A stretch of 36,675 nt of DNA from Campylobacterota bacterium (GCA_013153055.1 JAADFE010000108.1:1-36675), one strand, 5' to 3'. Counted from the first letter of the stretch, positions 7,018-16,068 are shown. Made by a program: numbers and translations. The notes: a model not told the origin generated them from the sequence alone.

Positions 7018-7731
7018 ATGCCATTTATAAAAGAGGAACCACCAATTAATATAGGTGCAGATATATCAGTTCGCTCATTTGAGATGATAAAAGAGGAGCT
7101 AAAAGAGTATCCAAAAGCCGTAGAATTTGATAGTAATGAGATAGAGGTTATTAGCCGACTTATCCATACCTCTACATGTTTTGAGCAGGTGTTAGAGAAT
7201 ATCTTTTTTACCCCTAATGCAATTCCTAGAATTCAGGAACTTTTACAACAAAAAGCTAAAATTATTGTAGATGTCAATATGATAAAAGTAGGACTCAGTC
7301 AATTTTATCTCGATACCTATGGAAATGAGGTTATATGCTATATCAATGAGCCGTTTACATTTGAACATGCTAAAAAAAATAAAACCACTAGAAGCTACGC
7401 AGCTGTAGTAGAGGCTATCAAAAAACACAAAGACCAGCCTATGATTTTAGCTTGTGGAAATGCACCTACATTTATATATGCAGCTATCAATACTCTACTA
7501 GATGAGGGAGTTGATTTAAGCAAGGTTGCTTTTATACTATTTCCTGTGGGATTTGTAAATGTGGTTGAGTCAAAAGATTATGGTAAGAGGTTTTGTGAGT
7601 ATTATAATATCCCTGCTGTTATTATAGAGGGTAGATTTGGAAGTTCTACTATGACAGTAGCTACTCTTCATGCTACCTATAAGCTTATCAAAGATTATGA
7701 TGGAGACAAGAAGTATAATGGGAAGGAGTAG
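7018..7731 (+). CDS. cbiC: Cobalt-precorrin-8 methylmutase
   Basis: Moves the C11 methyl group to C12 to give cobyrinate (or hydrogenobyrinate in the aerobic route, CobH). The catalytic His is H50 in VISRLIHTSTCFEQV, matching the family block around the active-site histidine. Also present are IIVDVNMIKVGL and CGNAPTFIYAAI, typical of CbiC. The 237 residues are slightly longer than many. The start is ATG with AGGAG upstream, overlapping the rpn stop. The other anaerobic-pathway genes (cbiD, E, F, G, H, J, T) are not in the window. The stop codon sits in a hairpin shared with the converging gene. Confidence 0.9.
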   Translation: MPFIKEEPPINIGADISVRSFEMIKEELKEYPKAVEFDSNEIEVISRLIHTSTCFEQVLENIFFTPNAIPRIQELLQQKAKIIVDVNMIKVGLSQFYLDTYGNEVICYINEPFTFEHAKKNKTTRSYAAVVEAIKKHKDQPMILACGNAPTFIYAAINTLLDEGVDLSKVAFILFPVGFVNVVESKDYGKRFCEYYNIPAVIIEGRFGSSTMTVATLHATYKLIKDYDGDKKYNGKE

Positions 7732-7744
7732 ATTACTGCTCCTT
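7723..7744. terminator. Bidirectional hairpin containing both converging stop codons
   Basis: AAGGAGTAG-ATTA-CTGCTCCTT forms a 9-bp stem with one T/G position that is a U-G wobble in the cbiC transcript. The cbiC stop (7729-7731) lies in the left arm and the stop of the minus-strand GGDEF gene (7733-7735) in the loop. Neither side has a strong T-run, so termination is likely but unproven. Confidence 0.5.
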
Positions 7745-9445
7745 TAAAAATAGTTCAATCTCCTCTGGTGGCATAGGTTTTGCTATGCCATACCCTTGGG
7801 CTCTATCACAACCTAGTTCTAATAAAACAGGCAGATGCTCTTTGCTCTCTACACCTTCTGCTATTACTCTATATCCAAAAACTTTTGCTAACTGTATTGA
7901 GGCATTGACAATAGAGTGGTCATCTTGATTTTTTAACATGCTCATTACAAATTTTTTGTCTATTTTGATACTATCTATTCTGAACTTATTGATACAAGAT
8001 AGGGTAGAGTATCCTGTTCCAAAGTTATCTAGGGCTATTTTAAATCCAAGAGATTTTATTTGTGATATTGAGCCATTTTTAGTCTCTATATCTTTGAGTG
8101 CTATATCTTCTGTTAATTCAAAAACTATTTTATTTGGATTAACAAGAGGATACTCTTTTAGTAACTCTTTTAACATTGGGATAAAGTTTTTTGATGTAAA
8201 TTCTTGGTAACTAATATTGATACTAACTAAAAAGTTATATTTTCTCTCTTTCCATATTTCAAATTGTTTGAATACATTTTCTATTACACTTTTACCTAAT
8301 TCACATACTATTTTTGGGTTATCTAATATATAAGGTAAAAAACTATCTGGAGTCAACACTCCTTTTTGTGGGTGTTTCCATCTAACTAGGGAGGCAAAAG
8401 CTACAACTTTATTACTTTTGATATCTATTATAGGTTGATAATATACTATAAACTCATTTTGATTTATAGCTCTATTTATCTCTTGGGCTTTTTTCTCTTT
8501 TTTTTCTAATGATGATTCCTCATTTTCATCAAAAAATTTATACATTTTTTTTGAATTTTTTGCTAGATACATAGCTTTGTCAGACTGTTTCAAAAGATTT
8601 TTGATTGATATGTTGTTTGATTGTTTGGAGTAAAATGTTATTCCAATACTCAAAGAGATAGGTATGTGGTATTTTGAATTGTTATCTATATAGATTAAAG
8701 GCTCCATAAAACTCTCTTCTACTCTTTTTAGGAGGCTCAATATATGACTATGTTTTTTCAAAAAACCTATGGCTACTGCAAATTCATCTCCACCAAATCT
8801 TGCTACTATGTCATCCTTTCTTAGAGAGTGTAGTAGATTTTTTGCTACTCTTTTTAATACAGCATCTCCTGCATCATGACCATATGTATCATTGATATTT
8901 TTGAATAAGTTTAAATCTATGCTTAATATAGCAACTTGTTTATTAGATTGAGTACTCTCAGTTATAAGTTTTTCTGCCTTCTGATAGAACAGTTTACGAT
9001 TTAATAGTCCTGTTAACTCATCATACTGTAAGGCAATTTCTAAATCCATCTTAGCTTTTTTTTGTTCTCTTTCTATTTTTAATAGATTTATTATATCATT
9101 GAGTGCATTCATCATTTGATTTGGATTTATGGGTTTTAATATATATTTATCTATACCAATATTGATAGCTTTATTTAGATATTTAGTGGTGTTATACGCT
9201 GTCAAAAGAGCTATTTTTTGATAAGGATTTAATTTTTTGATTTCGTTTATCATACCAAATCCATCCATATTAGGCATAGATATATCGGCTAAGATAATAT
9301 CTGGGTTTTTTTCTTTGTATAGTTTTATTCCTTCTTCACCATCATTGGCTATATAAATCTCTCTAAAAGATGATTTAAGTATCACCTTGACAATTTTTTG
9401 TATAATCTTATTATCTTCTACATAGAGGAGGGTAAAATCTTCCAT
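7733..9445 (-). CDS. Response regulator REC-GGDEF-EAL protein: diguanylate cyclase with degenerate EAL domain
   Basis: A cytoplasmic output protein predicted to make cyclic-di-GMP when phosphorylated. REC (1-120) has E10/D11, phospho-acceptor D54 (ADISMPNMDG) and K104. GGDEF (about 135-305) has an intact RFGGDEF (216-222) and a product-inhibition I-site R209-K-D-D212, so it should be an active, feedback-controlled cyclase. The EAL domain (320-570) has changed catalytic positions: EAL reads ASL (351-353), and the DD of the DDFG motif reads D473-N474. FELTED, KID and AEGVES are kept. Phosphodiesterase activity is therefore doubtful; the domain may only bind c-di-GMP. It directly abuts the upstream hybrid kinase gene with no intergenic base, which makes that kinase its probable partner. 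Confidence 0.92.
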   Translation of the reverse strand: MEDFTLLYVEDNKIIQKIVKVILKSSFREIYIANDGEEGIKLYKEKNPDIILADISMPNMDGFGMINEIKKLNPYQKIALLTAYNTTKYLNKAINIGIDKYILKPINPNQMMNALNDIINLLKIEREQKKAKMDLEIALQYDELTGLLNRKLFYQKAEKLITESTQSNKQVAILSIDLNLFKNINDTYGHDAGDAVLKRVAKNLLHSLRKDDIVARFGGDEFAVAIGFLKKHSHILSLLKRVEESFMEPLIYIDNNSKYHIPISLSIGITFYSKQSNNISIKNLLKQSDKAMYLAKNSKKMYKFFDENEESSLEKKEKKAQEINRAINQNEFIVYYQPIIDIKSNKVVAFASLVRWKHPQKGVLTPDSFLPYILDNPKIVCELGKSVIENVFKQFEIWKERKYNFLVSINISYQEFTSKNFIPMLKELLKEYPLVNPNKIVFELTEDIALKDIETKNGSISQIKSLGFKIALDNFGTGYSTLSCINKFRIDSIKIDKKFVMSMLKNQDDHSIVNASIQLAKVFGYRVIAEGVESKEHLPVLLELGCDRAQGYGIAKPMPPEEIELFLKEQ

Positions 9446-12013
9446 TTATATACTCCTAATTTGAGGGGATATATATCTTTTTAGTATATCTTGTAACTCT
9501 TCTATCTGTATAGGTTTAGATATATAATCATCCATCCCCTCTTTTATATATTTTTCTTTGTCTCCCTGTAGGGCATTTGCTGTTAATGCTATTATTGGGA
9601 TATGTTTTTTATTCTCTTGTATCTCAAATTGGGATATATTTTTTGTAGCATCAATTCCACCCATAATAGGCATCTGAATATCCATAAAAATAATATCATA
9701 TTCATCCGTCTGTCTGGATTTTAGTGCCTCTTTTCCATTGTTTACAACTGTAACATCCATGCCAAAGTTATCTAGTACTCTTTTCATAAGTTTTTGATTT
9801 ATGAGATTGTCTTCTGCTACTAAAGCTTTTATTTTATTAAATTTTAATCTATCTGTTGTTTTGTTTTCTATCTCTTTTGGTTTATCTATAAGTGTTTTTA
9901 GACTTTGTGATGTTCTTGTAAAATTAATGGGTTCATATATATATTGAGCTACATTCTTTTTTATGTTACTTAGCTCATTTTTTCTATCTCCTGATAGGAT
10001 TAGAACTAATTTACTAGGTAGTGATAAAAAAGGATTAATATCACCATCTCTATTAAAACATGAGTAGTGGATAAAAATCAAATCAGGTAGTTTGGTTGTC
10101 GAGAGGGAAAATATCTTATGAAACTCATAACTCTCAAATTTAGCACCATGATACTCAGTATATACTTTTAAGTTTTTATCTATACCACTATCTCTTTGAG
10201 GTAAAATATATCCTACTCGATATCCCGTTAGATTTAATCTAATCTGCTCTTTCGTCTCTTTTGGTTTTTTAAATTTTAGTGAAAAGAAAAAGTCTGAACC
10301 CTCTCCTTTTTTGCTATCTATTTCTAGTTTTCCACCCATATATTTAATAAGTTGACTAGATATACTAAGCCCCAATCCTGTACCACCATATTTTCTACTA
10401 GTACTAGCATCTGCTTGAGAAAATGCGTCAAATATTCTGTTCTTTTCTTTATCTGTAATACCAATTCCAGTATCTTTAACAGAGAAATGTATAGTGATAT
10501 CATTTAGAGTTTGAGAGATTTTTCTCATAGATATATATATTATTCCACCATCTGGTGTAAATTTGATAGCATTACTAATTAGGTTGGTAAGTACCTGAGA
10601 TATTTTGGTAGGGTCTCCTAATATTTCTAGTGGTATATATGGGTCACTATATATATTAAATTCTATATTTTTTTCTCTTGCTTTTGCTGTATATGTATCT
10701 ATAGTAGCCTCAAATTGTTTTATAGGATTAAAAGGTATGCTCTCTAGTTCTAGTTTACCTGCTTTGATTTTAGAAAAATCTAGTATATTATTGACTATAT
10801 GTATGAGATTATTGGAGCTATTTTTTATGATGGATACCATCTCTTTTTGTTCTTGGGATAGGTTTGTATCTTCTAATAATCTAGTAAAGCCTATAATACC
10901 ATTGAGTGGTGTACGAATTTCATGAGACATATTTGCTAAAAATCTATCTTTTGCACGGCTAGGTTCTTTTATCTCATTTGCTAAAAATTTGTATATCTCT
11001 ATAGTATCATTTAGGTTTAGTATCTTTTTTATCTCTCTTTTTTTACTCTCATCTAAATCAACTTCTATATATTTTAGTGTATTTTTTAGAAATTTTCTAT
11101 CTTTTTGTACATTACTCCAAGTGTTCAAAAGCCATAAAATCAAAAGCCATAAAAATAAAATCAAAAGAGATATAAATATATATCTATTCATTTGCCTCTC
11201 TTTGGATAAAAGTTCATTTCCTAAGTGAATTTTTGAGTTAAATAGAAGTATATATTGTGCATTTTCAACTCTTTTCATTTTCTCTTTGATACTATCTACC
11301 CAATCTTTAAAACTTGTAGAGTATCTCCCCTCTTGAGATTCAAAAAAAATCTCTGCTCTAGTTTTTATAGCGATTTTATTAAAGGAGTTTTTGTCTAATA
11401 TCTTATTGATTTTTAGTTCTATATCTATATTTTTAAATGGTATAAAATTGGGAAAGGTTATATGAGAGATTATTTTATCCCAATATATTAAGTCTTGGGT
11501 ATCCATTATTTTATTTTGATTTAGAATAAAAGCCAAAAGACTATTCTCCATATTTATCTCTTCTTTTAGCTGAATTAATTTTAGTGCATTGTATATATCT
11601 TTGGAGTTAGTAATACTATTCATTTTGTACAATAAAGGTTTTATGATTTTTCCTTCATATAAGTCAAAAAGTATATGTATATAATCTCCACTATTTTTAT
11701 TTACAATATTTCTTATCTGTTTTAGCTCTTTTGGTGAAACAAAATCACTATTTAGTTTGTTTACTTTGGCTCTTTTTTGTTCAAGTTGATTAAATATTTT
11801 TGGATTTTTGAGACTCATATATACGCTAGAGTACAGAACCTCTTCTTGGATAGCTTCTAGGGTTTTATTTAGTTGATTGAACAGTTTTTGTTTCTCTACT
11901 TCTTGTTTTACTTCTTGATATTCTTTATAGACATTATAAGTTTTAGATGCAAAAATAGTTAATGCTATGGCTATAATAAAAAATAGTAATATTTTATTAT
12001 TTAATAGTTTCAT
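9446..12013 (-). CDS. Hybrid sensor histidine kinase with NIT-like periplasmic domain
   Basis: Membrane kinase of 855 residues. TM1 (about 8-23) and TM2 (278-296) enclose a roughly 250-residue helical periplasmic region whose length and blocks ([20 protein letters not shown], and the stretch around [14 protein letters not shown]) resemble the NIT nitrate/nitrite-sensing domain; this is recognition by eye. Then come HisKA with H364 in [12 protein letters not shown], an ATPase domain with N478 (LISNAIKFT), DTGIGI and GGTGLGLS, a degenerate receiver-like stretch (about 597-710), and a C-terminal receiver with D778 ([11 protein letters not shown]). It follows two small PilJ-like genes by 14 bp and abuts the GGDEF gene. 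Phosphotransfer to the REC-GGDEF-EAL protein is inferred from position. Confidence 0.88.
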   Translation of the reverse strand: MKLLNNKILLFFIIAIALTIFASKTYNVYKEYQEVKQEVEKQKLFNQLNKTLEAIQEEVLYSSVYMSLKNPKIFNQLEQKRAKVNKLNSDFVSPKELKQIRNIVNKNSGDYIHILFDLYEGKIIKPLLYKMNSITNSKDIYNALKLIQLKEEINMENSLLAFILNQNKIMDTQDLIYWDKIISHITFPNFIPFKNIDIELKINKILDKNSFNKIAIKTRAEIFFESQEGRYSTSFKDWVDSIKEKMKRVENAQYILLFNSKIHLGNELLSKERQMNRYIFISLLILFLWLLILWLLNTWSNVQKDRKFLKNTLKYIEVDLDESKKREIKKILNLNDTIEIYKFLANEIKEPSRAKDRFLANMSHEIRTPLNGIIGFTRLLEDTNLSQEQKEMVSIIKNSSNNLIHIVNNILDFSKIKAGKLELESIPFNPIKQFEATIDTYTAKAREKNIEFNIYSDPYIPLEILGDPTKISQVLTNLISNAIKFTPDGGIIYISMRKISQTLNDITIHFSVKDTGIGITDKEKNRIFDAFSQADASTSRKYGGTGLGLSISSQLIKYMGGKLEIDSKKGEGSDFFFSLKFKKPKETKEQIRLNLTGYRVGYILPQRDSGIDKNLKVYTEYHGAKFESYEFHKIFSLSTTKLPDLIFIHYSCFNRDGDINPFLSLPSKLVLILSGDRKNELSNIKKNVAQYIYEPINFTRTSQSLKTLIDKPKEIENKTTDRLKFNKIKALVAEDNLINQKLMKRVLDNFGMDVTVVNNGKEALKSRQTDEYDIIFMDIQMPIMGGIDATKNISQFEIQENKKHIPIIALTANALQGDKEKYIKEGMDDYISKPIQIEELQDILKRYISPQIRSI

Positions 12014-12027
12014 TTGATAGCACCTTT

Positions 12028-12807
12028 TTATAGATTTCTTTTGTGATATTGTTCTATTTGTGTAACCAAATCTTCTATATACTGCGTAGAATTTGATAAT
12101 ATATAAGGAATAGATAATTTATCTACTTGATAGAAGAACCTTTTATCTCTATCCCATATTTTATTGATTTTATCTAGTTTATAGTATAAATCATTTGGGT
12201 AGGTGTATCTATTTATCATTTTTAGACGGATATCTGTATCTTCTATCGCTTTTTGCATCTTTTGATAGTTTGTATTACTATTTAGACCAATAGATAGTGC
12301 CATATAATATTTATTAACTCTTCTGAGTAGATATAAAATCTCTTTACTTAACATGAGCATCTTCTCTTCTTTTGAGAATTTATATTTATGTTCATTAGCT
12401 ATAGATTGGATACCTTCTAATAAAATATCACTAGAATCTAGGATATCTTCTACATATGATAGATTTATCTTTTTGTTTGGAATACTTTTTATATTTACTT
12501 TTATCTCTTTTATTTTATATTTGAAATATTTTAAAATCCGTTCAGTATTTCCTCCTTTTCTTATATCTTCTATATCTTCAAGCTCTTTTATATAAAACTG
12601 GAGATTATCTATATTTTTATATAGTTGATTTTTTAATACTATATTATTAGGATTTTTGTAAAAAAATAGATAATCTGTTGCAATTTTTTGACTTAGATAC
12701 TGTATATTTTCAGTTGCCTCTAGGATTTTGACATCTCCTCTAGTTGATGCAAAAGATATTTTTGTTATTGTTAATATAGTAACTAAAATATATAAAACTT
12801 TTTTCAA
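12028..12807 (-). CDS. Exported PilJ-like helical protein B
   Basis: A 259-residue protein with an N-terminal signal peptide ([20 protein letters not shown], cut before STRG) and no further membrane span, so probably periplasmic. The mature part is almost entirely helical. [19 protein letters not shown] (31-49) is a diverged form of the MLSQR-type helix of the PilJ/type IV pilus chemotaxis sensor N-terminal domain, and a weaker second copy appears near 152-171 ([20 protein letters not shown]), giving two tandem units. It is a paralogue of the gene 16 bp upstream. There is no catalytic motif. A role as ligand-binding partner of the NIT-like kinase is inferred from the operon. The ATG start is preceded by a purine-rich GGGGGGC stretch. 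Confidence 0.6.
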   Translation of the reverse strand: MKKVLYILVTILTITKISFASTRGDVKILEATENIQYLSQKIATDYLFFYKNPNNIVLKNQLYKNIDNLQFYIKELEDIEDIRKGGNTERILKYFKYKIKEIKVNIKSIPNKKINLSYVEDILDSSDILLEGIQSIANEHKYKFSKEEKMLMLSKEILYLLRRVNKYYMALSIGLNSNTNYQKMQKAIEDTDIRLKMINRYTYPNDLYYKLDKINKIWDRDKRFFYQVDKLSIPYILSNSTQYIEDLVTQIEQYHKRNL

Positions 12808-12823
12808 TATGCCCCCCTATTTA

Positions 12824-13600
12824 CTATCTATTTTGTGATGTGTAAAATCTAATTAGCTCGTTCATTGTATTTGTGATTTTATCAGTAGTATCAAATACAA
12901 TTAAAGGAAGTTCACCTCTTTCTATATCAGCATAAAATGTATGAGTTATTTTCCATAACTCATCTATATCATCTAACTTTTTCTTTATAGTTGGATTTTT
13001 TGTTCTATATCTTGTTAATTTTTTGCGATTTCTTTGAAACATCTCTATACTTTTTTTCATATCACTTTTTGTTTGTCTGCTTTTATTTAATTGATATGCA
13101 ATATAATATTTTGCTATTTTTTGAGCTAATATACTCTGTTCTCCTACTGTTGCAATAAATTCAGAATCTTTGTTATGAATCTCTTTTTTGAGTGATGAGA
13201 TAATCTGCTCACTCTTATTTAAAATAGATTCACTCAAATTTAACATTGTTTTTACATTTTTTGTATTTAGTGGTTTATTGGATATATTACTAAATTGAGT
13301 AGAGCTTTGTTTTACAAAACGCATAATATTTTTTACTCTTTTATCTTTTGTGAGATGGTTTACTTTTTGGTAAGAGTTTTTGAACTCTTTTAGTGAGTTT
13401 TTTATCTCTCTATTTGCTTTATCTATAGCAATGCCTTTTCCTGCATATAGATAAGCTTTTGTAATTTGTTGAGATAGCATCCCTTGTTGATTTATGATAT
13501 TTAATAGTTTGATACTGTTTCTATCAGTTGTTATAGTATTAGATATTAGCGTATTTGTAAAAAATAATATAAGAATAATTATGCTATATAATCTATTCAT
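12824..13600 (-). CDS. Exported PilJ-like helical protein A
   Basis: A 258-residue predicted periplasmic protein, first in the operon. The signal peptide covers about residues 1-21 (IIILILFFTNTLIS). Two tandem helical units are visible: NIINQQGMLSQQITKAYLY (34-52) and VGEQSILAQKIAKYYIAYQ (152-170), both close to the NxAGRQRMLSQRxAKAYL motif of PilJ domains, the family that also covers the sensing region of NarX/NarQ-like nitrate sensors. Each is followed by a KxSxxxF-type helix. No enzyme motif or lipobox is present. The start is ATG with AAGGAGAAAC upstream, an excellent ribosome binding site. Being secreted without transmembrane or signalling domain, it is unlike usual PilJ proteins, which are chemoreceptors or kinases. 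Confidence 0.68.
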   Translation of the reverse strand: MNRLYSIIILILFFTNTLISNTITTDRNSIKLLNIINQQGMLSQQITKAYLYAGKGIAIDKANREIKNSLKEFKNSYQKVNHLTKDKRVKNIMRFVKQSSTQFSNISNKPLNTKNVKTMLNLSESILNKSEQIISSLKKEIHNKDSEFIATVGEQSILAQKIAKYYIAYQLNKSRQTKSDMKKSIEMFQRNRKKLTRYRTKNPTIKKKLDDIDELWKITHTFYADIERGELPLIVFDTTDKITNTMNELIRFYTSQNR

Positions 13601-13663
13601 TTTGTTTCTCCTTAGCCCATTTGACGAGCTTTGAATTTATGAATTTTAGAGAATAAAGATATG

Positions 13664-13669
13664 ATTATA
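13664..13669 (-). promoter_or_regulatory. -10 box for the PilJ-kinase-GGDEF operon
   Basis: TATAAT on the minus strand in GGATATAATC, 64 bp before the PilJ-A start codon. A second TATAAT lies at 13692-13687. Either could serve. The 152-bp gap holds nothing else I recognise. Confidence 0.4.
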
Positions 13670-13752
13670 TCCTATTCTCTGTTAACATTATAGCATTAAT
13701 TATCACTAATTATAATATAGAATGTTTGATAATAATTTTTTTTAAGAGAATT

Positions 13753-14340
13753 TTACTCTATAATCCTTTTTGCTTTGACAAAATATTTATTATATTTGCT
13801 TTTTGATAGAGATGAGATGATTATCCCTTTTCTTCGTGAAGCTGCATGTATAAATTTGTCATTGCCAATATACATACCTACATGAGTTATAGGTATATGT
13901 CTTGATTTGTCTGTCAAAAAGAATAATAAATCTCCTTTTTTTAGCTCTTTTCTCGTTACATATAGCCCAACTTTGGACTGTTCATAAGCAGTTCTAGGGA
14001 GTTCAATTCCTTGTTGTTCATATAGATACTTGACATATCCAGAACAGTCAAAACCTTTTGGTTGTGTCCCACCCCATACATATTTACCACCTAAATAGTG
14101 CTTTGCATTGTTTACAATATTATCTTTGTTATATTTAGTTTTTGATTTTACTCTTTTGAGTTCAGATAATAGTTTTTTCTGCTCCTCTATTAAATCATCA
14201 AAAAATGTATTGTGAGTATGTTGTATCTTTTTTCCACTGACCACAGTTCCATCTTGGTTTTTTATAATAAAAATATTTTTGTGACCTGCAAAAAGCATAC
14301 TATGTAAGATAATTGTTAAAAGTATAATCTTTTTCATCAC
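13753..14340 (-). CDS. NlpC/P60-family cell-wall endopeptidase, secreted
   Basis: Probable D,L-endopeptidase that trims peptidoglycan peptides in the periplasm. The 195-residue protein has a signal peptide (about 1-18, LTIILHSMLFA) and an NlpC/P60 domain from about residue 73. The catalytic triad is visible: C99 in GFDCSGYV, H153 in ITHVGMYIG and a third polar residue, H165, in FIHAAS. YVWGGTQPKGFDCSG is the family hallmark. A linker of about 50 residues contains a possible coiled coil (LIEEQKKLLSELKRVKSK). The start is ATG-ATG after AAGAGGTAAAAGTG. It is monocistronic, with its own -10 and the ccoG terminator upstream. Confidence 0.92.
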   Translation of the reverse strand: MMKKIILLTIILHSMLFAGHKNIFIIKNQDGTVVSGKKIQHTHNTFFDDLIEEQKKLLSELKRVKSKTKYNKDNIVNNAKHYLGGKYVWGGTQPKGFDCSGYVKYLYEQQGIELPRTAYEQSKVGLYVTRKELKKGDLLFFLTDKSRHIPITHVGMYIGNDKFIHAASRRKGIIISSLSKSKYNKYFVKAKRIIE

Positions 14341-14375
14341 TTTTACCTCTTGTTATAAGATATTAAATAAAATAA

Positions 14376-14381
14376 ATTATA
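14376..14381 (-). promoter_or_regulatory. -10 box of the NlpC/P60 gene
   Basis: Minus-strand TATAAT in GGCTATAATTTA, 35 bp before the start codon, placed between the ccoG terminator and the gene. Confidence 0.5.
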
Positions 14382-14422
14382 GCCTAAAAATGTATAAAAA
14401 AAGATTAAGAAAAAAATAAGAA

Positions 14423-14450
14423 TATGAGTACCAAAAAGTAGGTACTCATA
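14423..14450 (-). terminator. Rho-independent terminator of ccoG
   Basis: Perfect 10-bp stem TATGAGTACC / GGTACTCATA with an 8-nt loop, starting 9 bp after the ccoG stop. On the minus strand it is followed by TTCTTATTTTTTTC, a clear U-rich tract. Confidence 0.85.
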
Positions 14451-14459
14451 AGTAGTAGA

Positions 14460-15830
14460 TTATTTGAGTTTGTCAGCTCTAGGATAGATAAAGTCAACTT
14501 TTCTTAGAACGAAAATTCTCTCAGGCTCATCAACAGCATAAGCTTTTAAAGTAATTGAGATAGGTGTATTTTTAGTGTTATCATTAGCCAATCTCTCTTT
14601 TGTTGATAGGATTACTACTTTTTTAGCTAGTTTACCTGGGCTGAGTGTTACCTCTTTAAATCTTTTGATTTGAATTTTATCAGCATATTTACCTAAAACT
14701 TCAAGTTTATAAGTATGTTTTTTACGGTCTGTATTTTGGAACAACATCAAGAAGTTGTTGGTTACTTCATTATTATCTTTGATTTTATATAGTTGAGTTG
14801 TTTTGTTGATATTTAAAAGCATATACTCTTTTTTACCACTCATAACAATCAATCCACCAATAATAAGTATTAAAGCTACAAGATACATTATAGTTTTACT
14901 TCTAAGAAGTTTTGTTTTCTTGCCATTTATAACTTCATTGATACTACTCCATCTAACTAGAGACTCTTTTCCAAGTTTACCCATAACCTCTGTACAAGCA
15001 TCAACACACTCAAGGCAGTTGATACATTCAAGTTGAGTTCCTTTTCTAATATCTATATGAGTAGGACATACACTTACACAGTGTTGACATGCAATACACT
15101 CTGCATCCTCTTCTCCATGCTCTTTTAAATCTTTTTTCTTAAATACAATTTTTTCTTTTTTATCATTGTATATATGACCACCTCTTTTTTCGTCATAGAT
15201 AGCTTGTAGTGTATCTTCATCATATAGTACAGATTGAACTCTTGAGTATGGACATACATATATACACCAATCCTCTTTTAGGAAAACAATATCATATACT
15301 AAAAATCCAGCTATTCCTAACCAAAAGCCTAATAAAATAGTGTGGTCAAGTGGATGTGATAAATAGTTAAAGAAATCTTCAGGTGGAATAAAAAACCATA
15401 AAAAGTTAGCAGAAGCTACAAGTGAAAGAAGAGTCCATAAAATGATACCTATAACTCTTTTTGTTGCATTTTCTGGTTTGCTATAATCTGGTTCTTTCTG
15501 TTTATTATTAATTTTTTTTCTAAGCTTTAAAAGTTTAGTTTCAATTAAATCTCTATATATAACTCTAAAGATTGTTTGAGGACATGCCCACCCACAAAAT
15601 GCTCTTCCTCCAACAGCAGTAACAGCAAATATTCCTATAAACATAAACATTAATAAAAACGGCATTAGATAAAGCTCTTGCATATCAAAAGCTGTACCCA
15701 TTAAGTGTAGCTGTTTTTTATCAAATGACAATAGGAAAATATGGTTTCCTCCTATTGTTATAAACGGTAATATTAATGCAGCGATAGTTGCTATAATGTA
15801 TCCGTAATATCTCTTTATTCGATATGTCAT
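14460..15830 (-). CDS. ccoG: cbb3 oxidase accessory protein CcoG (RdxA/FixG), polyferredoxin
   Basis: Membrane iron-sulfur protein needed for cbb3 oxidase maturation; CcoG of Rhodobacter reduces copper for delivery to the CuB centre. The 456 residues include several N-terminal membrane spans, FCGWACPQ (C79, C83), WCIYVCPYSR (C189, C193), two 4Fe-4S motifs (C245/C248/C251/C255 and C269/C272/C275/C279), a TM near 315-330 and a C-terminal Ig-like FixG domain. All expected cysteines are present. It is the only cco gene here and lies about 15 kb from ccoI-ccoS and 20 kb from ccoN. Its promoter carries the same direct repeat as ccoN. Confidence 0.95.
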   Translation of the reverse strand: MTYRIKRYYGYIIATIAALILPFITIGGNHIFLLSFDKKQLHLMGTAFDMQELYLMPFLLMFMFIGIFAVTAVGGRAFCGWACPQTIFRVIYRDLIETKLLKLRKKINNKQKEPDYSKPENATKRVIGIILWTLLSLVASANFLWFFIPPEDFFNYLSHPLDHTILLGFWLGIAGFLVYDIVFLKEDWCIYVCPYSRVQSVLYDEDTLQAIYDEKRGGHIYNDKKEKIVFKKKDLKEHGEEDAECIACQHCVSVCPTHIDIRKGTQLECINCLECVDACTEVMGKLGKESLVRWSSINEVINGKKTKLLRSKTIMYLVALILIIGGLIVMSGKKEYMLLNINKTTQLYKIKDNNEVTNNFLMLFQNTDRKKHTYKLEVLGKYADKIQIKRFKEVTLSPGKLAKKVVILSTKERLANDNTKNTPISITLKAYAVDEPERIFVLRKVDFIYPRADKLK

Positions 15831-15880
15831 TTAAAGACTCCTTGTAATTTTTTAATGTAATATTCACATAATACAAAATA

Positions 15881-15895
15881 TAAGATATAATCTTA
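15881..15895. promoter_or_regulatory. 15-bp palindrome in the ccoG leader
   Basis: TAAGAT-ATA-ATCTTA, a perfect dyad 51-65 bp before the ccoG start codon. If transcription starts at the TATAAT at 15939-15934, the dyad lies in the 5' leader; it could also be an operator. The rest of 15831-16068 shows no gene. Confidence 0.3.
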
Positions 15896-15933
15896 CTTAT
15901 TATATTTTGAAATTATAATAAGTATAATTAAAA

Positions 15934-15960
15934 ATTATATTTGTTGTGACAAAAAGTGAC
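15934..15960 (-). promoter_or_regulatory. ccoG promoter: GTCAC-N5-GTCAC direct repeat 6 bp before a TATAAT
   Basis: Reading toward ccoG on the minus strand: GTCACTTTTTGTCAC (15960-15946), then AACAAA, then TATAAT (15939-15934). The repeat takes the place of the -35 element, as boxes for OmpR/PhoB-type activators often do, and the 10-bp period fits tandem winged-helix binding. The ccoN upstream region holds GTCACATTATGTCAC in the same orientation relative to its gene. Confidence 0.6.
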
Positions 15961-16068
15961 AAAATAGAGATAACCCCATTTAAAATTAAGTTTACTCATT
16001 ATCAATTAGAGTTTGATGAAATCATAATAATTTTTTAAAAAGATGCTAAAGATGTTTACTTTTTGGCT

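Noticed and set aside
9446-12013. Third functional receiver domain in the hybrid kinase (residues about 597-710)
   Set aside because: The fold is suggested by hydrophobic strands, but the acidic pocket and phospho-acceptor are not recognisable, so it is called degenerate only.
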